Shown here: positions 16,556-23,271 of the stretch, one piece after another | How positions within the stretch are numbered: position 1 is the stretch's first letter | Layout of the letters: every line of letters starts with the position of its first letter | Origin: RYN-230 sp036509255 | GTDB taxonomy: Bacteria > Actinomycetota > Actinomycetes > Streptosporangiales > Streptosporangiaceae | DNA: 64,000 bases | Assembly (NCBI GenBank): GCA_036509255.1 | Contig: DATCFY010000205.1 | Span: forward strand, 14,424-78,423 | Direction: 5' to 3' | The notes under the pieces: model-generated | Told to the model about the DNA's origin: nothing | Seen by the model: only the letters and a program-made list of their open reading frames with translations | Databases searched by the model: none | Program-made: the position numbers and the translations under genes

Positions 16556-18009
16556 CAGTAGCGCACCGCCGTGACCAGGTCATCCGCCCCGTCACCGGGT
16601 GCCGGCTCGGGCCCGGCTTCCTTCCGCGCGTAGCGGATCATCAGCATCAGGTCGACGATGGCGAGGGTTAGATACGCCGCAACGAAAACCGTCAGGCTGG
16701 TAATCACGCTGGCCAGCCCGACGGACGGCGACACGGCGTTCTTGGTGAGCATGATCCCCTGGACGATCCACGGCTGCCGGCCGCTCTCGGTGAGCAGCCA
16801 CCCGGCGGTGTTCATCACGAACGGCAGGATCACCGCCCAGACCGCGATGCCGAGGAACCACCGGGAGCCGGTCATCTTCTTGCGCCGGATCAGCCACAGC
16901 CCCCAGAGTCCGAGCAGGAACATCAGCCCGGCCGAGTAGGCCATCAGCCGCATCGACCAGTACTGGATGAACACGTTCGGCACGTAATAGCCGGGCCCGA
17001 ACTGTTTCTGGTACTGGGACTGCAGCGGGCTGAGCCCGATGACCTTGCCGTTCCAGGAGTTGGTGGCCAGCAGCGACAGCAGGTGCGGGATGGCCAGGAT
17101 CTGGGTGGGGGTGTGGTCGTTGTTGCCGCCGCCGATCTGGATCAGCGAGAACGAGCAGGGCTGGCAGGTGGTCCACTGGGCCTCAGCCGCCGCGATCTTC
17201 ATCGGCTGGTAGCGGGCCTCGATCACGCCCAGCTCGCTGCCGACGAACATGGCCAGGATGATCGCCGGGACCAGCACCACCAGGGACAGCTGGGCCGAGC
17301 GGGCGAACATGGGCGGCTGGCCGGACGCGGCGTCCTGGGCGCCGTCGGTACCGCGGGCCCGGGCCTGCTGGCGGAGCTGCCAGGCGGACACGGCCAGCAT
17401 CACCGCGGCCCCGGTGACCAGCGAGGCCAGCAGCACGTGCGTGTAGCCCCAGAGGAACACCGGGTTAGTCAGCACCGCCCAGATGTTGTTCAGCTGCGGC
17501 TTGCCGGTCTTGTGGTTGATCGCGTAGCCGACGGGGTGCTGCATCCAGGAGTTGGCGGCCATAATGAACGCCGCGGAGAGCACGGCGCCCAGCGCGACCA
17601 GCCAGATGCACAGCAGGTGCACCCGGCGGGACAGTTTGTCCCAGCCGAACAGCCACAGCCCGAGGAAGGTGGACTCCAGGAAGAAGGCGGCCAGGCCCTC
17701 CATGGCCAGCGGCGCGCCGAAGATGTCGCCGACCAGCCGCGAGTAGGCCGACCAGTTCATCCCGAACTCGAACTCCTGGACCAGCCCGGTCACCACGCCG
17801 ATCGCGACGTTGATGACCAGCAGCGTGCCGAAGAACCTGGTCAGCCGCAGGTACTCAGGATTCTTGCGGCGGTGCCAGGTGGTCTGCAGCAAGGCGGTCA
17901 GGAAGGCCAGCCCGATCGTCACCGGCACGAAGAAAAAATGGTTGATCGACGTCAGCGCGAACTGCCACCGGGCCAAGTCGAGCGTCATGGGTCCCCCCGG
18001 TCCCGTCAC
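16555..18009 (-). CDS. cydA: Cytochrome bd oxidase subunit I
   Basis: A 484-residue heme-binding subunit. The family sequence GRQPW lies in TESGRQPWIVQGIM. Candidate heme ligands are the His in INHFFFVPVTIG, the His in GYTHVLLASLVTG and a Met in QYWSMRLMAYS. The length fits the short-Q-loop actinobacterial type. Cytochrome bd has high oxygen affinity and supports respiration under low oxygen or stress. GTG at 18009 has GGGAGG 10 nt upstream; ATG at 17988, with GGGGGG only 4 nt upstream, is an alternative. The region upstream is filled by tandem repeats. Confidence 0.93.
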   Translation of the reverse strand: MTGPGGPMTLDLARWQFALTSINHFFFVPVTIGLAFLTALLQTTWHRRKNPEYLRLTRFFGTLLVINVAIGVVTGLVQEFEFGMNWSAYSRLVGDIFGAPLAMEGLAAFFLESTFLGLWLFGWDKLSRRVHLLCIWLVALGAVLSAAFIMAANSWMQHPVGYAINHKTGKPQLNNIWAVLTNPVFLWGYTHVLLASLVTGAAVMLAVSAWQLRQQARARGTDGAQDAASGQPPMFARSAQLSLVVLVPAIILAMFVGSELGVIEARYQPMKIAAAEAQWTTCQPCSFSLIQIGGGNNDHTPTQILAIPHLLSLLATNSWNGKVIGLSPLQSQYQKQFGPGYYVPNVFIQYWSMRLMAYSAGLMFLLGLWGLWLIRRKKMTGSRWFLGIAVWAVILPFVMNTAGWLLTESGRQPWIVQGIMLTKNAVSPSVGLASVITSLTVFVAAYLTLAIVDLMLMIRYARKEAGPEPAPGDGADDLVTAVRY

Positions 18010-18060
18010 GCGCAGGCTGCCTCCCGCTGAAGCCGGCCCCGCCCCCGCTGAAGCCGCTCC

Positions 18061-18224
18061 GCCCCCTCAGAGGGGCTACCGTCCCGGCCTCCCTCAAGGC
18101 CTGCCGTCCCGGCCTCCCTCAAGGCCTGCCGTCCCGCTCCCGTCAGGGCTGCGGTCCCGGCCTCCCTCAAGGCCTGCCGTCCCGCTCCCCTGAGGGCTGC
18201 CGTCGCGGCCCCCCCAAGGGCTAC
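18061..18224. repeat. 24-bp tandem repeats upstream of cydA
   Basis: Six to seven imperfect units of about 24 bp (consensus around CCTCCCTCAAGGCCTGCCGTCCCG) fill the 230-bp gap between cydA and the small membrane-protein gene. Alternate units carry CTCCCGTCAGGG or CTCCCCTGAGGG. Every unit can form a short hairpin. An open frame runs through the repeats on the minus strand but is an artefact of the 3n period. No other gene is seen in this gap. Confidence 0.8.
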
Positions 18225-18239
18225 TTAGTACTGCCGTAT

Positions 18240-18518
18240 TTAGGAGAGCGGTGTGGCGTGCTCCTGGGTGCCGTTCCGCCACGCGGTGGTGCCGGCGGCC
18301 GTCGCGGCCTTGGCCCGGGACCAGTGGTGACGGGCCAGCTCGCTGGGCGGCACCTCCTGGCGGTTCGCCCAGCTCCGCACGGCCGCGGCCAGGCAGGAGC
18401 CACTGACCACCACGCCGGCCAGACCCATTACGCCGCCCAGGCCCATGAGCACGCCGCCCACGATCAGCGGCCTGCTGTTCAGCCGGAACGCGCGGTCAGG
18501 GTTTCTGCTGTTCGTCAT
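18240..18518 (-). CDS. Small hypothetical membrane protein
   Basis: A 92-residue protein from ATG 18518. It has an N-terminal polar segment, one or two hydrophobic segments over about residues 18-51 (LIVGGVLMGLGGVMGLAGVV, then a Gly-Ser-Cys-containing stretch) and a soluble basic/aromatic tail with ARHHWSRAKAATAAG. I do not recognise the family. A start further upstream at 18557 is possible but would overlap the palindromic site. It is divergent from the GMC gene. Confidence 0.55.
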   Translation of the reverse strand: MTNSRNPDRAFRLNSRPLIVGGVLMGLGGVMGLAGVVVSGSCLAAAVRSWANRQEVPPSELARHHWSRAKAATAAGTTAWRNGTQEHATPLS

Positions 18519-18553
18519 GGCCAGCACAGTGCCCGGCCGCGGAACGGCAGGCT

Positions 18554-18570
18554 TCATCCTCCCGGGGTGA
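18554..18570. promoter_or_regulatory. TCATCC-N5-GGGTGA palindrome (site 6)
   Basis: The sequence TCATCC TCCCG GGGTGA lies in the divergent region between the small membrane-protein gene (36 nt from its start) and the GMC gene (79 nt from its start). It keeps the 5-nt spacer seen in all other copies. Confidence 0.55.
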
Positions 18571-18600
18571 TTGCGCTGGCCCGGCCCGAAACGGGGCACC

Positions 18601-18617
18601 TCACCCCGGGAAGGCGA
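18601..18617. promoter_or_regulatory. Degenerate operator copy (site 7) before the GMC gene
   Basis: The sequence TCACCC CGGGA AGGCGA (then TG) lies 32 nt before the GMC start, 31 bp after site 6. The second arm carries the same AGGCGATG variant as the zwf site, so the two may be read by the same protein with lower affinity or by a related one. Confidence 0.4.
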
Positions 18618-18648
18618 TGTGCCCGGACATGCGAGCCGTCATAGTGAA

Positions 18649-20205
18649 ATGGTGACCGAACGCTATGACGTGATCATCATCGGGACCGGCGCCGGCGGGG
18701 GCACGCTGGCGCACGCTCTCGCGCCGTCGGGAAAAAAGATCCTGCTCCTGGAGCGTGGCGATTTCCTGCCCCGCGAAATGGACAACTGGAACCCGAAGCC
18801 GGTGTTCGTGGACGGCAAATACATCAGCCACGACACCTGGTACGACGCGGACGGCAAGCCGTTCCAGCCACAGGTGCATTACTACGTCGGCGGGGCCACC
18901 AAGATGTACGGGGCCGCGCTGTACCGGCTGCGGCCTGCGGACTTCGGCGAGATCAAGCACGTGGACGGGCTGTCGCCGGCCTGGCCGCTCAGCTACGACG
19001 AGTTCGAGCCCTGGTACACCAAGGCCGAGTGGCTCTACCAGGTGCGCGGGGCGCATGGCGAGGACCCCACCGAGGGCCACTGGTCGAAGCAGTACCCCTG
19101 GCCTGCCGTCACCCACGAGCCGCGGATCCAGCAGCTGGCCAATGAGCTGCAGGCCGACGGGTACCAGCCGTTCCACGCACCGTGCGGGATCCTGCTGAAC
19201 GAGGCCCACCGCCCGGCCAGCGACTGCATCCGCTGCGCCTGGTGCGACGGGTACCCGTGCCTGGTGCACGCCAAGTCCGACGCGGAGACCATCGCCGTCC
19301 GCCCGGTCATGGACCTGCCCAACGTGACGCTGCTGACCGGGGCTGAGGTCCTCAGCCTGGAAACGGGCTCCGGCGGGCGGGTCGTCACCGGTGTGGTGGT
19401 GTCCCGGGGTGGCCAGCGCGAGGTGTACCAGGGCGACATCGTGGCGCTGTCCGCCGGCGCCACGAACAGCGCCAAGATCTTGCTCAGCTCGGCCAGCGAC
19501 GAGCACCCCGACGGCCTGGCCAACGGGTCCGGCCAGGTGGGCCGGAACTACATGTTCCACAACAGCAAGGCCATGGTGGCGCTGGGCAAGGAGCGCAACG
19601 ACACCGTCTACCAGAAGACGCTGGCGGTGAACGACTTCTACCTGGCCGGCGACGGCCGGGAATGGCCGCTGGGCAACATCCAGATGCTGGGCAAGTCCAA
19701 CGCGGAGGCGATGAAGGGCGAGGAGCCGAAGCTGACCAAGCTGGCTCCGCACTGGAGCCTGGAAGAGGTCGCGGCGCACGCCGTGGACCTCTGGCTGACC
19801 ACCGAGGACCTGCCGAAGCCGGAGAACCGGGTCACCGTCGACCAGGACGGGAACGTGCACCTGGCCTACACGCAGACCAACGATGCGGAAGCGGCCGGCC
19901 TGTACAAAGAGGTCAAGACCATGCTGAACCACGTCGGCATGGCCGCCCATCACATCCTGGACAAGAACTACTACATGAAGATGGACGTCGCGCTGGCCGG
20001 CGTGGCGCACCAGTCCGGCACCTGCCGGTTCGGCACCGACCCGGGCACCTCGGTGCTGGACGTCAACTGCAAGGCCCACGAGCTGGACAACCTGTACGTC
20101 GTGGACACCAGCTTCTTCCCGAGCATCGGCGCGGTGAACCCGGCGCTCACCGCGATGGCCAACGCCATCCGCGTCGCCGAGCACTTCACCGAGCGGCTGG
20201 GTTAG
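18649..20205 (+). CDS. GMC-family FAD oxidoreductase
   Basis: A 518-residue flavoprotein. The N-terminal FAD motif is YDVIIIGTGAGGGTLAHALA (about 5-24), followed by LLLERGDF. The substrate domain contains a cysteine cluster CIRCAWCDGYPC. The C-terminal GMC signatures are GVAHQSGTCRFG, with the catalytic His, and the FAD-closing segment SFFPSIGAVNPALTAMANAIRVAEHF. Enzymes of this class oxidise alcohols, sugars or sterols; the substrate is unknown. ATG at 18649 fits the family N-terminus; GTG at 18652 is equally possible. No strong ribosome binding site is seen. Confidence 0.88.
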   Translation: MVTERYDVIIIGTGAGGGTLAHALAPSGKKILLLERGDFLPREMDNWNPKPVFVDGKYISHDTWYDADGKPFQPQVHYYVGGATKMYGAALYRLRPADFGEIKHVDGLSPAWPLSYDEFEPWYTKAEWLYQVRGAHGEDPTEGHWSKQYPWPAVTHEPRIQQLANELQADGYQPFHAPCGILLNEAHRPASDCIRCAWCDGYPCLVHAKSDAETIAVRPVMDLPNVTLLTGAEVLSLETGSGGRVVTGVVVSRGGQREVYQGDIVALSAGATNSAKILLSSASDEHPDGLANGSGQVGRNYMFHNSKAMVALGKERNDTVYQKTLAVNDFYLAGDGREWPLGNIQMLGKSNAEAMKGEEPKLTKLAPHWSLEEVAAHAVDLWLTTEDLPKPENRVTVDQDGNVHLAYTQTNDAEAAGLYKEVKTMLNHVGMAAHHILDKNYYMKMDVALAGVAHQSGTCRFGTDPGTSVLDVNCKAHELDNLYVVDTSFFPSIGAVNPALTAMANAIRVAEHFTERLG

Positions 20206-20316
20206 GGCTTGCTGGCGAGGCCCGGCACACCAGGGGCCCGGGGGACGGCTTCCGGGCGGTTCCGATTCACCCGGGTCACGCTGATCTCTCCCGTCACACC
20301 GGCTGCGCCGCGGGGT

Positions 20317-20366
20317 CGTGATCATGACTTGAGTGTCGTTGGAACGACACTCAAGTCATGATCACG
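20317..20366. repeat. Long perfect hairpin, copy A of a dispersed element
   Basis: A 24-bp perfect inverted repeat (20317-20340 and 20343-20366) has a 2-nt loop. The arm reads CGTGATCATGACTTGAGT then GTCGTT. A second copy at 54441-54490 has the same outer 14 bp and the same GTGTCGT end. It sits 112 nt after the GMC stop and 84 nt before the lipoprotein gene on the same strand, so it may serve as a terminator. The rest of the 244-bp gap shows no gene. Confidence 0.8.
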
Positions 20367-20449
20367 AAGGGGTGGCGGGTCCCGGGGGCAGGTTCCGGAT
20401 GGTGACTCACGCGCAATCGTTGAATAGCCCATGGAGGGTGACGACGCGG

Positions 20450-20935
20450 ATGCGGGGACGCGACACGGTATTACGCATGAGGGTTGGACTGGCTGGTGCG
20501 TGCCTTGTCGCTGCTGCCGCACTGCTAGGGGCAGGCTGCTCGTCCGGCGGGGGAACCGCCGCGGGCGGTCCGTCGTCCAGCCCTTCGGCGAGCGCTTCCG
20601 CGGCCATCTGCCCGGACGTGGCCGCGCTGCGGCAGTCCATTACCCAGCTCGGCCACCTGAGCGCCGGCTCCAACGCGCTGGCCAAGCTCAAGACCGACGC
20701 CGCGAACGTCAAGACGAACCTGGACAAGTTGCGCACGACGGCCGGCACCGAGTGGAAGACCCAGATCAACGCCCTGGAGACGGCGCTGACCAAGCTGGGC
20801 AAGACCCTCTCCAGCCTCGGCAGCCAGCCCAGCGCGACCGCCGCGGCGGCCGCGGTCTCCACCGACGTCGCGCACGTCACCAGCGCCGCGAGTGATCTGC
20901 TTCGCGCGGCCAGTACCCGCTGCCCGGCCGGCTAG
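20450..20935 (+). CDS. Putative lipoprotein
   Basis: A 161-residue secreted protein. ATG at 20450 has GGAGGG 11 nt upstream; ATG at 20477 is a shorter alternative. The signal peptide is basic then hydrophobic (VGLAGACLVAAAALLGAGC) and ends in a lipobox LGAGC, so the mature protein should be lipid-anchored at that Cys. A Ser/Gly/Ala linker follows, then a helical domain of about 100 residues with a coiled-coil look (LAKLKTDAANVKTNLDKL). Two cysteines flank the helical domain (AAICPDV and STRCPAG). I do not recognise the family. Confidence 0.75.
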   Translation: MRGRDTVLRMRVGLAGACLVAAAALLGAGCSSGGGTAAGGPSSSPSASASAAICPDVAALRQSITQLGHLSAGSNALAKLKTDAANVKTNLDKLRTTAGTEWKTQINALETALTKLGKTLSSLGSQPSATAAAAAVSTDVAHVTSAASDLLRAASTRCPAG

Positions 20936-21006
20936 GCCACCCCGTCCGCATTGAACCTGGCCCCCTGCCAGAACGGCTCTGACGATGCCTGACCCAGGAG
21001 GGGACC

Positions 21007-22899
21007 ATGGCCCGCTACCCGAACATCAGCGACCACGGACTGATTGGTGACCTGCAGACCGCGGCGCTGGTCACCACCGACGGCACGGTGGACTGGTTCT
21101 GCTGCCCGCGGTTCGACTCGCCGAGCGTGTTCGGGTCGCTGCTGGACGCCGACAAGGGGGGCTACTTCCGGGTGGCCCCGGACCGGGACGACTACGTCAG
21201 CCGGCAGCTCTACTTTCCCGACACCGCCATCCTGATCACCCGGTTCATGACCCCGGACGGGGTCGGCGAGGTGACCGACTTCATGCCGGTCACCGGGAAC
21301 CGGGCCACCAGCCACCACCGGCTGGTCCGGCTGCTTCGGGTGGTCCGCGGGTCGATGCGATTCGTGATCGACATCAAGCCGCGCTTCGACTACGGCCGCC
21401 AGGACCACCAGCTGGAGCTCGCCGAGGAAGGCGCGATCTTCCGCACCGAGCAGCTGGAACTGACCCTGCACTCGGTCGGCATCCCGGGCAGCTCGCCGCG
21501 CGACCTCGGCGCCGAGGTGGAACGGCTCGGCAATGACCTGCGGATCCATCGCACCCTGAAGCAAGGCGAGACCGCGGGAATGGTGCTGGAGTCCAATGGC
21601 GGCCGCCCGCGGCACCTGCCGGACGGGGAACTGGAGCGGCTGTCCGACGAGACCGCCGAGTTCTGGCGCGGCTGGCTGCGCAAGTCCACCTACACCGGGC
21701 GCTGGCGGGAGATGGTGACCCGCTCGGCGATGACCCTCAAGCTGATGACCTACGCCCCGTCCGGGGCGCTGGTGGCCGCCCCCACCGCCGGGCTGCCGGA
21801 GCAGGTGGGCGGCGAGCGTAACTGGGACTACCGCTACACCTGGATCAGGGACGCATCGTTCTCGGTACACGCGCTGCTCGGGCTGGGGTACGCGGAGGAG
21901 GCGGCGGCCTTCGGCGTCTGGGTCCGGGACCGGCTGGTCGAACACCGCGGCAGCAACGGCGACTGCCCGCTGCGGATCATGTACCGGGTGGACGGATCCT
22001 CGGACCTCACCGAGGAGACCCTCGACCACTGGGAGGGCTGGCGCGGCTCACGGCCGGTCCGGATCGGCAACGGCGCGTCCGGCCAGCTCCAGCTGGACAT
22101 CTTCGGTGAGGCCATGGACGCCTTCGCCCAGGCCGACGAGCATGGGCTGCAGGCGGCGCACGCGGGCTGGACCGCGATGGTGAACATGATGGACTGGCTC
22201 TGCGAGCACTGGGACCAGCCCGAGGAAGGCATCTGGGAGACCCGCGGCGGGCGAAAGGACTTCACCTACGGCCGGTTCCAGTGCTGGGTGGCGCTCGACC
22301 GGGCCATCCGCCTGGCCGAGCGCCGGGGCCGCCCGGCGGACATCCAGCGCTGGCGGTCTGAGCGGGACCGGATCTACCGGCAGGTCATGGAGCGTGGCTG
22401 GAACCCGAAGGAACGGGCCTTCGTCCAGCATTACGGCAGCGATGTGCTGGACTCTTCGCTGCTGCTGATGCCGCTGATGGGGTTCGTGTCACCGTTCGAC
22501 CCCATGTGGCTGGACACGCTGCAGGCCATGGACAAGAAGCTGGTCTCCGACAGCCTCGTGTACCGCTATGACCCCAGCGCCTCACCGGACGGCCTGCGCG
22601 GGAACGAGGGCACGTTCTCGCTGTGCACGTTCTGGTACGTGGACGCGCTGGCCCGGTCGGGGCGGACGGAGGAAGCTGCGCTCACCTTCCAGAAGATGCA
22701 CACCTACGCCAACCACCTCGGGCTGTACTCCGAGGAGATCGGGCTGACCGGCGAGCAGCTGGGCAACTTCCCGCAGGCATTCAGCCACCTGTCGCTGATC
22801 AACGCGGCGATCAACCTCGACTACCAGCTGGATCACGGGGTGGGCGCAGTGGAGCCGATGCTGGACCGGATCCGCCGCACACCCACCGGCCTCCGCTGA
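21007..22899 (+). CDS. GH15 family glycoside hydrolase (glucoamylase/trehalase type), copy 2
   Basis: A 630-residue paralog of the GH15 enzyme at 5494-7302. The N-terminus LIGDLQTAALVTTDGTVDWFC matches copy 1. The catalytic domain has RNWDYRYTWIRDASF, the likely acid E411 in GIWETRG, the likely base E576 or E577 in LYSEEIG, and the family-typical NFPQAFSH, which copy 1 lacks. Copy 2 is therefore closer to the family consensus. AGGAGGGGACC directly precedes the ATG. The gene sits alone between a lipoprotein gene and a LuxR regulator gene. The substrate is an alpha-glucoside, possibly trehalose; not resolvable here. Confidence 0.9.
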   Translation: MARYPNISDHGLIGDLQTAALVTTDGTVDWFCCPRFDSPSVFGSLLDADKGGYFRVAPDRDDYVSRQLYFPDTAILITRFMTPDGVGEVTDFMPVTGNRATSHHRLVRLLRVVRGSMRFVIDIKPRFDYGRQDHQLELAEEGAIFRTEQLELTLHSVGIPGSSPRDLGAEVERLGNDLRIHRTLKQGETAGMVLESNGGRPRHLPDGELERLSDETAEFWRGWLRKSTYTGRWREMVTRSAMTLKLMTYAPSGALVAAPTAGLPEQVGGERNWDYRYTWIRDASFSVHALLGLGYAEEAAAFGVWVRDRLVEHRGSNGDCPLRIMYRVDGSSDLTEETLDHWEGWRGSRPVRIGNGASGQLQLDIFGEAMDAFAQADEHGLQAAHAGWTAMVNMMDWLCEHWDQPEEGIWETRGGRKDFTYGRFQCWVALDRAIRLAERRGRPADIQRWRSERDRIYRQVMERGWNPKERAFVQHYGSDVLDSSLLLMPLMGFVSPFDPMWLDTLQAMDKKLVSDSLVYRYDPSASPDGLRGNEGTFSLCTFWYVDALARSGRTEEAALTFQKMHTYANHLGLYSEEIGLTGEQLGNFPQAFSHLSLINAAINLDYQLDHGVGAVEPMLDRIRRTPTGLR

Positions 22900-22947
22900 G
22901 CCGCACCGCTGGGCGTCGCCACCGGAGCCTCACCGCGGGCCGGCCCT

Positions 22948-23022
22948 GGTTACCGGGCCTCACCCCGGGCCTGGTTACCGGGTCTCACCCGGGGCTGGTT
23001 ACCGGGCCTCACCGCGGGCCTT
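22948..23022. repeat. 25-bp tandem repeat downstream of GH15 copy 2
   Basis: Three near-identical units of about 25 bp begin GGTTACCGGGCCTCACC. They lie in the 372-bp gap between the GH15 stop and the LuxR gene. Further GC-rich fragments with CTCACC lie on both sides. No gene is visible in the gap; apart from the repeat it holds operator site 8 and the G-rich ribosome binding site of the LuxR gene. Confidence 0.75.
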
Positions 23023-23079
23023 CAACGCCGGGCCCTCACCCCGGCTGGTCCCGGCCTCATCCGCCGCGGGCCCGCGGCC

Positions 23080-23096
23080 TCACCCACTTCGGGTGA
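23080..23096. promoter_or_regulatory. TCACCC-N5-GGGTGA palindrome (site 8) before the LuxR regulator
   Basis: The sequence TCACCC ACTTC GGGTGA extends to an 8-bp stem with flanking C and G pairs. It lies 176 nt before the regulator start. In RNA it could also fold as a stable hairpin with a UUCG-like loop, so a terminator of the upstream GH15 gene is possible for this copy. Confidence 0.5.
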
Positions 23097-23271
23097 GGCT
23101 GCGGTTCCGGCTCGCCCCAATCATGGGTTAACGGGAGCCGGAAGGCGGCGCGGTTGATACCAGCCGGCCCCGGGTATGACCCGCAAAGGCGTCTGACCTG
23201 CACATTCACCCCCAGGGATGAGGATGGCCGGCCAGGGTGCCGCAGGTGTGGGGGTCTCGGGGGGGAATTCC

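Noticed and set aside
18094..18282. Small minus-strand frame through the 24-bp repeats
   Set aside because: The repeat period is a multiple of three, so a frame opens by chance; there is no start signal or family.
18601..20325. 574-residue minus-strand open frame opposite the GMC gene
   Set aside because: Artefact of high GC; composition (His, Arg, Val, Gly rich) and lack of motifs mark it as a shadow.
20317..20366. HspR (HAIR) operator, because CTTGAGT and ACTCAAG are both present
   Set aside because: The HAIR spacer is 7 nt; here the half-sites are 14 nt apart inside a long perfect hairpin, and copy B has CTTAGGT.
18061..23022. CRISPR arrays at the two intergenic repeat tracts (18061-18224 and 22948-23022)
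   Set aside because: The units abut directly without unique spacers and no cas gene is present.
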